Below, piece by piece: positions 22,318 to 34,399 of a stretch of 64,000 nucleotides of DNA. Source of the DNA: Callorhinus ursinus. Taxonomy: Eukaryota; Chordata; Mammalia; Carnivora; Otariidae. The translations under genes were made by a program, and so were the position numbers. Numbering within the stretch: position 1 is the stretch's first letter; each line of letters begins with the position of its first letter. The stretch is taken from contig NW_020313165.1 in assembly GCF_003265705.1 (NCBI RefSeq), positions 793,010-857,009 of the forward strand. The letters run 5' to 3'. The notes under the pieces were generated by a model. The model was not told the DNA's origin and did not search any database. It saw nothing but the letters and a program-made list of their open reading frames with translations.

Positions 22318-23454
22318 CATTCAGGCTAGTGTTCTAGAGCTGCAGAAGAGAGATTTTTTTCCCCTCTCCTGATTATTTCATTTATAGAAAACTTTGTTTT
22401 TTCTTTTTTCAGTTAAATACCTATTTGAAAGTTCATCAGATTTGGTGATAGCCCAGATTCCATTCTTTATATTTAAAAGGCCAGACATTTCTCAGTCTAT
22501 GGTTTTATTTTATCATTTTTAAATATTTTAAATAAAAAGGTAAAAAAAAAAAGCCATTTCTTGGCTACTTGTCTAGCTTTGTAAGTCTTCCCACTGCCTG
22601 CCAACACCACAGAAATCTCTAAGTGATTTTTTTTCAGTGACTTTAATCACTGAGCTTCTGCTCACCTCCCTTTCCCCTACCTCCACTCTAAACCACATTT
22701 CTAGTCATTCTGTGTGGTACTGACATAAATATGCAGAAGACACAAAAGTCCCTTTAGGTTAAGTAGTTGTGATTTCCACAGGAGTTTTCCTTGTTGCAGG
22801 AAATAACACTCTTTTTAGTGGGTTTGAGTTGAAATTCTGAAACTATAATATTTCTTTCAAATAGCCTGCTCATAAATCCTTTTAAGCTTGCAGCCCTTAG
22901 CACAAGTCCCTACTAAATTAAATAACAAGCAGAGCTAGGAAAGGACTGGTTGGTACATTTGATTATTTTATAAGGTTGGGGAGAGAGAGTGGCACGGGAG
23001 TTTGAAACTATAATTGCTGCTTTTCCCTTGTTGCTCTTCTTAGGCTCCTGAAGAGTTGTAAAAAGTTCCACAAGCTCATGCTCTCTTGGTTATGCACGTT
23101 CAGTCTTGTCTTCCATTCTGATGCCAAGTGCCAACTGTGCTTACCCAGAAATCATGGGGGAATTCAGTGTCGTTTTCCTTTGTGTTGTTGAGTTTCTTTC
23201 TTTGAAACAAGAAATGTCCATCTTTGGGGCATTTGGCCATATCATCTGAGGCAGTAAAACAATTCAGCAGTCACTCAGCAACTTGTAAACATCTGTTCCA
23301 TTTACCTCAAGTCCCAATAATACTGCAAACCAGAGGTTAAATTCTCCAAATTTCCCCTCCTCCCTAATACTGAAGGGGAAAGTAAAAATCAACAAAAGAG
23401 AACTAGAAGCAGAAGTATATTCCACTACACAAGCCATGTAGGTTATTTGGACAA
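22318..23454. other. Unassigned single-copy DNA
   Basis: Contains an A-run (22542-22552) and AT-rich DNA before it. No exon recognised on either strand. Confidence 0.36.
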
Positions 23455-23580
23455 TGTGCAATAATTGAGTTCTAATCCTTGGTCCGCCTTTATCTAGTTA
23501 TATGACCTAAGGGAATAATTTAATATCACTGGGTTTATTAATTGTAAAAAAGAAAGATTAGACTTTTCTTTTAATCCTTT
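23455..23580 (+). mobile_element. MIR SINE fragment
   Basis: Sense MIR: 'gagttctaatccttggtccg', 'tagttatatgacctaaggg', 'aatttaatatcactgggtttattaattgtaaaa' type order. Confidence 0.52.
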
Positions 23581-25099
23581 TGTCATACACATTCAGATTG
23601 CACCCAGACTGGACATCTGTCAGTCTCTGGAACAGGCTTTTAGAGAAAGGCAGTCTTGGAGAATTTACTGTCCTATATCATCCTCCCAATGGCCCTAAAT
23701 AAACCTGTTTAGAACTTGGAGCAAGAAAGTACAAATCCTTGAATACCCTTGATAAGATAAATGGTCCTTCTGTTTGGAAGATTTTGCTTCTTGACCAAAT
23801 GTGCATCTTGGGCAGGTGCCCAAACATAGAATGTTCCAGGTGAAATGGTGAGAAAAAGAGGGGGCAGCTGCCGTTCCCACCAGTATAGCTGAAACAACCC
23901 TGACTCCCAGAGGAGATGTGTTACAAACAAATGGCCTTCACATACCAAAGGGAACTGTACCATTTTATATATTATCTCATCTAGAGCCAAGGGAATAGAG
24001 AATAAGCTATGCAACTTCCTTTTTAGACTTCTAATTTTATGATTTTATAAGTGATGAGGCTCTGATTTTGTTAAGACTACAATTGGAACTTTGATAAGCA
24101 CACATTTTTATTGAGATGAATCTTTCTTTAACAGCTGCAGGTGGGACACAGTTCATTAGGGACCTCTATATTAAGAGACATGTAATCCTCCCTTAGTTTT
24201 TATAGGAAAAAAAATCTCGACAGTGACACCACAATATTTGACCTTAATAACTGCACCTGGAGTCATTCACCAAGAATACCAGAGGAATTTTGCCAACAAA
24301 TTTAGCTCTGCACATTAACAGTAAATGATTCTGAAATCACATTCATCTGCACTTTTTAGGAGGTTCTAAAACAGCTCAGTTAGTCTTGATGAATTAGTTC
24401 TTTCTCTGAAACATAACTCATTATTAGCACATTTATGGAAATAGCACTAATCCAAATTGTTAGTAATTTAAGATCCATATTTCAAAAGTGCATGATTTAA
24501 TTCAGTGGAGTAGATGAGATTAAGAGTAAGTTTGCTCCTACCTCTTGTCATGAAATATAGTACATGGAGATATTATAACACATGGGAGGTAGACTTAGTA
24601 ATATAGCAGGTTTGGGGATATAAATCAATGCATGTCTTTTTACCCTGGCATTCCTGTCAGGGGTGCTATGTAGAAATACCCTGGCCTGCCCACGGAGACC
24701 AGTGATTCTTCTGCATTTTTTCTAAGTCTACAATCATTTAGAATGCATCATTCTTTGGACTATTCAGAAAAGAAATGTCTATTGAGGAACAGGAAGAAAA
24801 AGAACAGCCACGTTACCCAAGCCGTAGACACACACACACACACACACACACACACCCCTTTCTTCTTACACCTTGAACCCCCATATATGAGTAAGAGATT
24901 TATGCTCACTCATATAGGAGATCAAAACAAGACCTTTAACCCAACTGTCTTACCTACAAGAAAGTCATCTATCCTCACTGTACTGCCATGGGTCAAGACC
25001 CTTAACTTTTCACCTGAGAAACCTAATCGCAGTAGCACTGTAATTGATTTCTTGCAGCCAGTTTTGCCTCTAGCCTGCCTGCTTTCCATATTCTTACTG
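23581..25099. other. Single-copy DNA with (CA)n
   Basis: A (AC)n microsatellite of about 15 units lies at 24827-24856. 24190-24520 is high-complexity and may be a conserved element. A 166-codon open frame (24743-25243) owes part of its length to the microsatellite (a His-Thr run) and then enters L2 DNA, so it is not a gene. Confidence 0.42.
24827..24856. repeat. (CA)n microsatellite
   Basis: About 15 perfect AC units; probably length-polymorphic. Confidence 0.95.
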
Positions 25100-25955
25100 A
25101 AACAGAAATTAGATCCAGTCACTCCATGCTTAAAAAATCCTTCTGTGTCTCCCACAACCCATAACCATCATGATAAAATCCAGATTAGTCAGAGTAGTAC
25201 TCAGGCCTCTCTCTCAGGATATGGGCTCTATCTGCACCCCTAGAGGAATGCTCTGCTCTGCTCTGGTCAGATCCATCTATGTGCAGTTTTCCAAAAATGG
25301 TTCCATATTTTCATCTCTGGTACTTTGTACATGCCATTCACTTCTCATTTGAGCTGAAACTGAAAGATTAAAAATGATAGCTAAAATTTGTTGGGCACTT
25401 AATTATGAGTCAGATATAATTCTGAGGGTTTTACATTTATTGAGGCATTCAGTACTTTGCAAAAGCATGAAGTAGGTGCTCTTATTCTCACTTTGTAAAG
25501 GAGGAATCTGAAGCATGAGTAGTTAAGTAACTTGCCTGAGTTTACACAAAGGATTAGAAGTCAAATCTGGGATTCCAAGCCTCCTGCTCATCACTACAGT
25601 ACTGTAGTGTCTCTAGGTTTCAGGAAGCATTTACTCATCCTTCAACATTCGATTTAGAGAGCATTTCACTGAGAAACTCCTGTGATACCCCAGATCTGAG
25701 GAAGGTGCTCTTTGCATCCTGCCCCTGTTATATCACACAGCATTGCTCATGCTAAGTTCCAAAAGAGGCCAGGATCTTGGTGTTCTCTCCTGCCTTTTTA
25801 CTCCCAGGACTTTGAAAATATTTGTGGAATGGAGAAAAACTCATTGTCTCCTACCGTAAATGATTTCCTTTGTCTTAAAAATTCCAGGTGAGTATCTTAG
25901 CCCCAATAGACAGTAGGCATTCAATAAATGTTGGGTGATGAAAGAGCAGATGAGT
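25100..25955 (+). mobile_element. L2 LINE 3' region, interrupted by a MIR
   Basis: L2 text runs from 'cactccatgcttaaaaaatcc' (about 25120) and 'gataaaatccagattag' to 'catgccattcacttctc', resumes at about 25620 ('catccttcaacattcgattt') and ends near 25917 with 'cattcaataaatgttgggtg', the L2 3' terminus. A MIR occupies 25385-25600. Confidence 0.65.
25385..25600 (-). mobile_element. MIR SINE inside the L2, antisense
   Basis: Antisense MIR: 'ttgggcacttaattatgag', 'gggttttacatttattgagg', 'gaggaatctgaagcatgag', 'agtaacttgcctgagtttac' and 'caaatctgggattcc' in order. Confidence 0.8.
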
Positions 25956-26229
25956 TTATGGGCTCTTTCTTGGTATACCCATAGGAAATAGTCGATTAGC
26001 TTCCATAAAAATGGCCATTCTCATATTCCTTTATCCTTTTTTTGCCACTCCCTTAATTACAAATTCTACTACCCCATACAATTATGAAGTATAAAGAAAA
26101 CTTACCTTGCACAGAAACAAGATAATTTTCTTGTGTAGCTTTTGACTCACAGGGTATAGCACACATTTTCATTTTAGCACAATAATGGAAAAAACACAAC
26201 AAAATTTTACCAGATTGAATATTTGCTAT

Positions 26230-26445
26230 AGCAATAAAAGTAAATGGAACATCTACTATATGCCAGGTTCTTGTGTAAATATTTTATATGATTTTATTTA
26301 ATCATCATAATCTTTTGGATAAGCATTATTATCCCCATTTTACAGATGAAAAAACAGGTGTGATTCAGTATCTTAACCAAAATTCACACAAAGAGTAATC
26401 TGCAGAGTGGAAACCCAAACCCAGAACTGCCTGATTGCAAAGTCT
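26230..26445 (-). mobile_element. MIR SINE, nearly complete, antisense
   Basis: Clear antisense MIR: 'catctactatatgccagg', 'tattatccccattttacag', 'atgaaaaaacaggtg', 'cccagaactgcctgattgc'. Confidence 0.86.
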
Positions 26446-26469
26446 GTATATTCAATTTAAAGCCTATCT

Positions 26470-26690
26470 GGGGCTCCTGGGTGGCTCAGTTGGTTAAGTG
26501 TCCGACTATTGATTTCAGCTCAGGTCATGCACTCAGGATTGTGAGGTCGAGCCCCATGTTGGGCTCTGTGCCTAGCTCAGAGTCTCCTTGAGATTCTCCT
26601 TCCCTCTCTTCCTCCCCCCCACTTGTGCATGCTTGTACTCGATAGGTAGGTAGGTAGGTAGGTAGGTAGGTAGATAGATATCTTAAAAAC
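26470..26690 (+). mobile_element. Can-SINE, sense, with (TAGG)n tail
   Basis: Sense SINE starting 'ggggctcctgggtggctcag', older and more diverged than most here. The tail carries an expanded tetranucleotide repeat, about eight TAGG units then TAGA (26641-26680), before 'tcttaaaaac'. Short TSD 'taaagcct' at 26458-26465 and 26691-26698. Confidence 0.93.
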
Positions 26691-26874
26691 TAAAGCCTGC
26701 CCAACGGCATGGTGTCGTGAGGCCAGGGAGCATGCCTATGAAATTGACCATTCTTTGGATTACAAATTTGAGTAAATTCAACAATGAAACAAACCTATCC
26801 ACTTCGTTATGCAATGGCAGGTTTTATATATTGGGTTTTTCGTGTAGTAGGAAGAAGGCATCATTTACTAATGA

Positions 26875-27045
26875 TAAAGAGAACAACTCTGGTGCTAGAT
26901 GGCTAGTTTGAATCTCTGTTTGTTATGTGTTCTTTGGCAAGTAGCTGAACCCCTCCATACCCAGTTTCTACACCTGAAAAACAGGCAGTAATAATAAAAT
27001 AATTTATAATAATAAAACCTACCTTCTGGAATGGTTAGACTCTGA
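26875..27045 (+). mobile_element. MIR SINE fragment
   Basis: Sense MIR: 'aactctggtgctagatggctag', 'tttgaatctctgtttg', 'tttggcaagtagctgaacccc', 'cagtttctacacctgaaaaacagg' type landmarks in order. Confidence 0.6.
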
Positions 27046-27687
27046 CTCTTAATCTCTGATTTAAGTTAGAGCTTCCCTATGAGTGTTCCAGTGCTGGATA
27101 AGCCAGAATCTCTATGCTTACTTAGTTTAGTGCTTCCACTATCTGCTTTTTTTCTGACTCCAATATACCACTCCTAATTCCATGCTCTGCCGCAGGATGG
27201 AGGCATGTGGTCATGAATCCAAAAATTCCTTTTGCTAATGTACTTCTTTCCCCCCAAAGTGATGAAAGTTTCTTGCTTCAGCTTTAACAGTCATGCAGTT
27301 TATTTATACACCCTGCTATATAAATTGCAGTCAATTACTTAGGGTTAGCAATTGAAATTCCCAGTAGTAGTGAAGAAGCTAGCCATTTGTAAGTCATTTG
27401 TAGTAATCTTTAGTAACCGATAATTAGACACTAATTAGCTCATTTGCTTAGTGTTTTTACTTAGGAAGACATTTAATGAGTTAATTACAAGAAAAAGAAT
27501 TGAATGATAATTAAATGCCAATTAAAGGGTTTTATATGTAAGCAAAGTACATTGGTTAAATAATAACGTTTAAAATGAAAACCGTGAACTAAATGATTTA
27601 AGGTAATGTGGTAAGAATAGTTCTGTCCCTTGTACTGATTTCCATGGTGCCTTAGTCTTGCTTGGGTGTACACAAGTCTCGGTTGTC
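27046..27687. promoter_or_regulatory. Single-copy DNA; homeodomain-motif-rich segment
   Basis: Not repeat-derived as far as I can see. 27320-27560 holds a cluster of TAATTA/CAATTA/ATTAG-type cores, including 'ccgataattagacactaatt' at 27417-27436, 'gagttaattac' at 27478 and 'gataattaaatgccaattaa' at 27506-27525. Such clusters are typical of developmental enhancers, but nothing in the sequence proves function (inference). Confidence 0.33.
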
Positions 27688-27895
27688 AGAGCTTCTCAAT
27701 CTCAGCTCTCTTGACACCAGGAGCCCGATAATTCGATGTTGTGGGGGCTGTACTATGCATTGTAAGATGTATAGCAGTATCCTTGACCTCTACCGGCCAG
27801 AAGCCAGTGGTACTCTCCCATTTGTGATAACAAAAATGTCTCCAGTCATTGACAGATGTCCCCAACCACTGGGTTCCGTTAAATACCTCTTTTAT
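27688..27895 (-). mobile_element. MER5-like hAT-Charlie DNA transposon
   Basis: Complement of the MER5-type sequence: left end 'cagagcttctcaatctcagc', a centre with 'gcattgtaagatgtatagcag', then 'caaaaatgtctccagtcatt' and the right end 'ccccaaccactg'. About 208 bp, non-autonomous. Confidence 0.8.
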
Positions 27896-28014
27896 GTTTT
27901 CTTTCTTCTAATACTGTATTTTCACCATTTACCTGCAGTTGAGATTTTAAAGCTCCACTGTAACATCTGTGGACTCCAGTGACTAAATAGATTGCTAAGA
28001 ATGAAATTGTTAAT

Positions 28015-28135
28015 GTGGCAAGAGCACTGAATTTGGTACCTGAAGACTTAGCCTCATAGTAGGTGTCCCCGTTACACAGTGTATGATCTTGAGTGGTAAT
28101 GTAATGTCTTTGAATATCCTCTCATATATAACAAA
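28015..28135 (+). mobile_element. MIR SINE fragment
   Basis: Sense MIR 5' half: 'ggcaagagcactgaatttgg', followed by 'acacagtgtatgatcttgag', a decayed version of the 'ctgtgtgaccttgg' landmark. Confidence 0.5.
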
Positions 28136-28261
28136 TATAAGAAAGTTTGTTTCTAGTTTTGGTATAGGGTTGTAGGACTTGGAAGGCAAAAATTGCTTTG
28201 CCATGTGACTTTTAACCTTTGATCACAAGGCTCATTGAGAACCTTCCCTGACCCACTAGCT

Positions 28262-28520
28262 GTTTTTTCTTTCAAATATATTTATTGAATGCTTTCTGTG
28301 TGCCAGGTGCTTTTCTAGGCACTGGGGATACAGTAGTGAACAAAGCAAATGTATGTTATATTAGACTGAGAGATAGCATGGAGACAAATAAGCAGAGAGC
28401 AGGGATGGAGAATTCATTTTTAAGTGAGGTGCTGCTGGATGTTCCCACTTAGAAGAAGCCGACTTGAAGGGAGAAGGTAAGTGAGCCAGGTGGATATCTG
28501 AGGGAAGAGTGTCCAGGACA
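28262..28520 (-). mobile_element. L2 LINE 3' fragment, antisense
   Basis: Clear antisense L2 3' end: 'atttattgaatgctttctg', 'gtgccaggtgcttttctagg', 'cactggggatacagtagtg', then a longer decayed part with 'agtgagccaggtggatatc'. Confidence 0.68.
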
Positions 28521-29762
28521 GATGGAACAGCCAACGTAAACCTATTCCCTTTTCTTATTCAAAATTTGAAAAGTTTATTAATTTAAATAGGCATTGTTAT
28601 TGATCTTGTTGCTTATAAAATTGGATGTTTTGTTACAAATATCTCACAGTTTTTCCTTTTAAAAGATCTTCATATATGTTTCCAAGATATTTAAAAATAG
28701 GCACAATTATACCTTTAAAGTACAGTATTGGGATAATTTGAAGAAATGGGGAATATTTTTGTACATTCCAACTAAGGATAGTGAGAGAAAACTTTTATTG
28801 AGTCAATTAAAAAAGTCAAACATGGCTCTATTACAGTCTCCTAGTAACATTTATTAGTTGCTCTTGTCAATTTGAGTCCATTGACAAGACCTCAGTACCA
28901 CATTAAGTAGTCACATTATGACCTATGCAATTTGAAATCCTCAGGATACCTATGAAAGCACCATTCATTTTAATTAGAAAGCCTAATAAATTAGATAAAT
29001 ATTGGCTTTAGAATCTTAATCACACAACACAGATCAGTCATAATTATAATGAAGAACCTGTGCTTTCATGGCAGGATTTTCATATTCTTTTCAGGCCACA
29101 AAGTTCAAGGGCATATCATCATTCTTCATTTCATATTTGGAAGTATGGAAGCTGATATTTTTCAAGTTATGTTTATGCCAATTAACACTACGGTTAATTC
29201 TGTGATAGACTGACAAAGTCACAGCCATTATCTGTGTTTTATAGAAATCTTCTATATATAGTATCTTCCACCAGTCTTTATGTCAGTGTCTCTTGGTTCA
29301 TTTAGAATGTCTTATTCTTTAGTAATTCCTCTGGAAAGGCAAAAAGGAACTATATTCTCCAAATCCTTGCATGCTCATAATAGTTTATCTGTGAGCTTTA
29401 TAACTAAAAGTCCATTTGTGTGTGAAATTCTTGTCAGATTTTCTTTAGTAACTTAGCATATGATTCCATTGTTATCTGGGATAATGCACTGGTGTAAAAA
29501 TATGATGACACTTTAATTTTATTTCCCTTATAAGTGAATTGGTTGGTTTGCCTGAATTGTCCAAAGGATTTTTTTCTTTATAGTTTGGTAACTTTACTAG
29601 AATGTCTCATTTTGGGTTCTTCTGGGTTGATTTTTCCCAGCTAGTTGTGTACCCTTACAGAATATAATGTCAACACTTTTTTTTTTCCTTTTAGGTAAAA
29701 CTTTTAGGAAAGTTTTCTTCAATTAAAGTTTGTAATATTTGTTTTGTTACATTGTGTTGGTT
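28521..29762. other. AT-rich single-copy DNA
   Basis: No repeat recognised across about 1.2 kb. Several ATTAG/TAATTA words at 28950-29060 and 29175-29200. No coding signal. Confidence 0.4.
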
Positions 29763-29775
29763 TACTTCAGAAACT

Positions 29776-29970
29776 TTTTTTTTTAAAGATTTATTTATCA
29801 GAGAGAGTGCATGTGTGTGGTCATGCAAGCACGTGCGTCAGCTGGGGCAGAGGGGAGAGGGAGAGAATCCTCAAGCAGACTCCCTGCTGAGTGCAGAGCC
29901 TGACTCAGATCATGACCTGAGCAGAAATCAAGAGTTAGAAGCTTAACTGCCTGAGCCACCCAGGTGCCCC
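29776..29970 (-). mobile_element. Can-SINE, antisense, older variant
   Basis: Head at 29945-29970; the middle ('gctgagtgcagagcctgact', then 'tcatgacctgagcagaaatc') differs from the younger copies and suggests an older subfamily. TSD 'tacttcagaaact' (29763-29775) and 'tacttcagaaatt' (29971-29983). Confidence 0.95.
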
Positions 29971-29999
29971 TACTTCAGAAATTCTATTAGAGGTTTTGT

Positions 30000-30570
30000 G
30001 TCAAGATGTATTTTTCCAAAGATGGTCATGTCTGCATATTTATTCCAACCCACACGTTCTCCTCACAGTGTGACTGACACCCTTTTCCTCTGGAAGCAGA
30101 GTTGCTGTTTCTTCTCCTTGAATCAAGGTCATGCCTTGGGACTACACTGGCCAGTGGATGACAAAATAAGGGATCCTCTACGACTTCTGAGCCTAGGCCA
30201 TTGGAATGATGCAGCTTCCTCCTGGCCTTCTCTTGGGATGCTTATCCTTGAAATCCTGCCTTTGACTTTCAAGGAGGGCCAGGCCACCTGGAAAGGCCAT
30301 ATGCAGGTGTTCCAGCCAACAGACCCAGCCAGGCATTCAGAAAATAACGAGCATTGACTGCCAGGCATATGAAAGAATAGTATTTAGATGATTCCAGCCT
30401 CCAGCCTTCAAGTCTTCCCAGCTGAGGCTGTAGACATCACACAGCAGAAATTATCCCATTTATGTGCTATCTGATACTCAGAAACTATGAGAGATAATAC
30501 ATCATTATTGTTTAAAGCCCTAGGTTTGGGGAATATTTGATATGTAACAATGGAAAGCTAACACTGGTGT
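30000..30570 (+). mobile_element. MLT1-type LTR (ERVL-MaLR), nearly complete
   Basis: Many landmarks in order: 'ccacacgttctcctcacagtgtgact' type block (30050-30075), 'ccttgaatcaaggtcatgcc', 'tgatgcagcttcctcctggcc', 'cttgggatgcttatccttg', 'caggtgttccagccaacag', 'gatgattccagcctccagcc', 'tcttcccagctgaggctg', and the 3' part 'attgtttaaagccctaggtttgggg' type text. Solo LTR with no internal region. The 119-codon sense frame here is incidental. Confidence 0.87.
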
Positions 30571-33099
30571 ATTGATTCTTTAAAAAATTTTTTTCTATAC
30601 CTGTTACTTTTTCTTTCTTTTTAACTTTGGTGTTTTATTTGCTCTTGGGTTTTTTTCTAATTTAGTTTTCATTTCTGCAATGATTTTTGGCAATTTAAGT
30701 TCTTGAGTTCATCTTATTTCACCTATTTTTATGTTGTACTTCTGTATATCTATATGCCTTTTGGCTTATTTGAGAGAGTAGGCCACAGTTTGATTTGTGT
30801 TCCAGACTTGTTCTGGTGTATTTTTATTACTTGTAGGGTGTTAATTTGTCCATCTTCTCTATAGTTGCTTATGAGAACTTCATACCGTGCTTTATCTCCA
30901 TTCTTTTTGATTGCTCACTTTTATGTGAAACTGGTTTTCCTGTCCATTCAGGTGGAAGGGTTGGGTTGAAGTAGCTATTCCAATTTCATGTCTCTAGAGC
31001 TGCTTCTTTGGTTCTCTGTTCTCGAAGTATGTTGTCCATTCTGAGAGCTGCCTCCCCTGGTGCTCCCCCACCTTTATCAGGGTCTGATTTTCCCTGTACA
31101 CACATCATCTCTCCCCTGTTCAATTGGGAATCTCCTTCTGGCAGTTTCTTCTCAGTGTTGGGCTTTGTCCTGGAAAAGGGGGTTGATTAGTTTTGAGAGT
31201 TGATAGGGTCATGTTTTCTTTCAGTACTTTCAGACTTCTCCACAGATACCTTGTTACCTGGATGACTGCAGGGAAGTATGCCAACTCCTCCCAAGGTTTG
31301 CTGCTGTCCTCAACTAGGCTGTGGTGTGTTTTCTCCAGAGTTTTCCTGTTGACAATCTTGGGGTTCTGTTCTCAGTGGATATGATGCCTCGTAGCTTTCT
31401 TCTTCTTTATCCCATATAGATGGTAATATCACAAGGCCTTTGGGCTCTACGTGACCATTCCCCACCTCTTTATATTTTGGGGTTCATAGGAATAACCCTT
31501 TGTTACATAGTTCTGTTGTGGATATTATCTGTTGGGTTTCTTTTTTTTTCTTTCTTTTTTTTTTTTTTTTTTTTGCTATTTTAGTTGCCTTCTTTCAATG
31601 GGGAATGGAGAATCACACTGGTGATGGTTACCACCATCACTATCATTCCAGAATTCCATCTGTGCATTTTAATCTCTCTCTCATTATGTGTTTCTGAGCC
31701 ACCTCAGAGCCTTTTGTCTATAGAGAGGATATAAATAAATTTAGGGAGAAGACTTGTGATGTGCCATCTCTGCCCTCTTAACAGCCAACCTCTAGGAAGA
31801 TGGTGATCAGTGGAGCCATACTCTTTCTAGATGGTACCCATTATAGTGTTCTATACATAACAGTTCTTATTTTGGAAATCTATAAAAGGACATTTTAGGC
31901 TTTATAATGTGAAGAAATATGGGGTTTGTTCCCTTGGCATAATTTTTGCAACCATAGAAGACTGTCAGCAGTTCCGCTCGGGCCTTTAGAAGCTTGAGAA
32001 CCATTTGAAATGTGGAGGGAGATGGGGTAGGAGGCAAAGTGAAGTAAAGGAAAATGGTGGGGATTGTGCCATCATTGGGTTCTTGAGTCACGTGACTTTT
32101 TTTTTAAAACATGAGAACATACTGAAAAGTTTCTTTTCCATGTTGATTTCTGCCCAACACTTGGCCCATAACAGCTGGAAAAATCAGATGAAATGGAATA
32201 ACTGCCACCAAGAACTGGGAGGGGGAAGAACACTGATGAGAAATGAGCAGTAAATGTAATGTCATCAGCCCTTGCCTTAAGCTCTTACCCTATAGATTGC
32301 CTTTCCTCAACTCAGAAACCTGATCTTCCCAAATGTGTGTTGACCACAGAGTCAGCTGAAATTCAGCTGTTTCCGAGTTCGCCCTACTTTGGAGGTGTTA
32401 AGTGAGATTAGACTTGAATTATATTTGGGAAAATAATCTCTACTTTACTATTATGAAGCAAATAAATCTTTAATGGTATTAAAAGGCACTTCAAGGTTCC
32501 CCCCCCCCCACCAAATCTTACTTTCTAAACAACATATTGCTGAGTTAAGTGTAAATGAATCAGTAGCATATGGCTTAATCTTCTCTCAAATCCCCTTTGG
32601 GCTTAAGGAATTAATTGATAAACTTAGCGGCAAAGCTTCCTTGTAGTATTTGGAATCCCAACCTTAGGCAGCATGACTGGAACCATTTACAGGCTTCAAT
32701 TTGAGTTAATGCCTTTCTCTCTGTTAAAGTCTTAAAGAGCTAATGGAATGCAGCCTTCATAGCTGACTACCTCAAGCTCCCGTGTCACAATTTCCCCATG
32801 TCTTTATTTCTCAAAGAATTTATTAGGAAATGAGCATCTGTTCAGCTGCCTCCTGTGAGGTGAGACAGTCATGCATGGGCAGATGGAGAGACTGAGAAAA
32901 CCGAAGTGGGCTGTTTCTTTCCTATCAGATGTTTCAGAAGTCCCATGGATTCTAAGTATCCCATAGAGAACTCTTAACGAGATAAAAGGGAGTAGGTTTA
33001 TGATTAATCCCAGAAGATTATTTCTTAAAGTTTCTCACTACAGGCAAATGTTAATTAAGATTCTCTTCTGTTTGCTGCTGTTTAAACAGGAAAGTCAGT
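30571..33099. other. Unassigned; T-rich on + strand
   Basis: 30590-31540 is T-rich and loosely resembles antisense LINE 5' sequence, which I cannot assign. A long T-rich tract lies at 31541-31574 and a 11-C run near 32499-32509. 32560-32870 is high-complexity and AT-balanced and may be conserved. No exon called. Confidence 0.33.
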
Positions 33100-33200
33100 T
33101 GGTATGCAGAAAAGACTATGGGCTTTGAAATGTTGAGAGTTGGGAGTGCACATCACCTCTCTGTCTCTCACTGGTTACATGGCTGGATACCAAAGCTGAG
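33100..33200 (+). mobile_element. MIR SINE fragment
   Basis: Sense MIR 5' half: 'agaaaagactatgggctttg', then 'cactggttacatggctgg'. Confidence 0.42.
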
Positions 33201-33584
33201 CTGAAATGGCAGGTTCATGGATGGGGATGTTAGTGAGCTTTTGCCTGGGGCCTGGCTGAAGGTGAGCTCTCGGGCTGGGGGCTTCAAGATAAGAAGGCAA
33301 AATGAATCAAGGCAGAATCCTCTGCTTGGCTTCCAGTCAATGTTACCATTGCTGCAGACATGTTGAATGTAATTGAATAGTAATTAAGATGATAGAAAAT
33401 CTACTATCAGCTATCCAGAGGCAGTCTGCTTTCTACTTTTTGGTAACCACACTCCCACCACTTAAGACACAAATAATTGCCCTGCTGCCTCCAACATAAT
33501 TTATTTTGCCCTTGCCGAATTCCATACACTTTCCCTCTTAGCAGGAGAAAAGAGCGATGTTTTCTGTGGGAACTCAGACACATG

Positions 33585-33720
33585 ACACTTTGCAGCCAAC
33601 CCATTTTGCCTATGGGTCTTCATCTCATAAGTATCCATTTCTTCACCTGTAACATGGGTATGGTACCTCATGAGAACTAAAATAATGTATGTAATATGCT
33701 CAGTGCAGTAGTAAAGGGCA
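33585..33720 (+). mobile_element. MIR SINE fragment
   Basis: Sense MIR 3' half: 'atttcttcacctgtaacatggg', 'tatggtacctcatgagaac' and 'gctcagtgcagtagtaaag'. Confidence 0.52.
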
Positions 33721-34399
33721 TATCATAGGGGCTCATAGTTAGATCTCTTACAGTATGCTCTCTCCTGGTTTATGAAGTACTAGACATCAATGAGGATTAC
33801 TCTATCCAGAAGGTGATAGGACAGGGTAATTGTAAAGTTGAGATGGCTCTGCTTGTGTGTAATTTGATTGAAAGTTTTAGGAGCTGGGATGAGTCTTAGA
33901 AAGGTTATTCCCCAACACCCTTTAAAAGACATGCCTATCAAAAGCAAGGTGCCCCTGAAACCTCAAGCTGCTGTTTTGCAACATTGTTATAGGTGGGAAT
34001 GGAATCTCCTTTCCCCAAATAACCACAAAATTCAATCAGTGTAATTACAGAAATCACCGCTGACTCATATTTTTTCTTCTGCTATTTTATGTTATTGTAT
34101 TATCTCTGTCACTCGTTGCTTTATGGCTGTTTTATTTCCCTCATAATGTTTTGAGACATTAAACTTCAAGTAACTATTTTTTTTCTAACTTGGAAAAGAA
34201 AACCTAAATAGAAAAAAAAAAGGAAAATACTACTAACACCCATGTAGTCATGATAGAAAATTAATACATGTGAAATCGACACAATTTTTTTACTTTATAG
34301 CTTTTTACTTCTGATCTTTCTCTTAAATGGACGTCAAACTCATGAATACCATTCTTCTCCTTACGTAGAGTCAATCCTTACTGTAAATTTTGCATGAAT
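33721..34399. other. Unassigned AT-rich DNA
   Basis: No exon or clear repeat. The right part (after about 34150) may belong to the ancient L1 that follows. Confidence 0.35.

Noticed and set aside
24743..25243. 166-codon open frame on the + strand
   Set aside because: Its length comes from a (CA)n tract encoding a Thr-His run, then it runs into L2 sequence. No domain, no gene context.
30000..30357. 119-codon frame at 29998-30357 as a coding exon
   Set aside because: The whole stretch is MLT1 LTR sequence.
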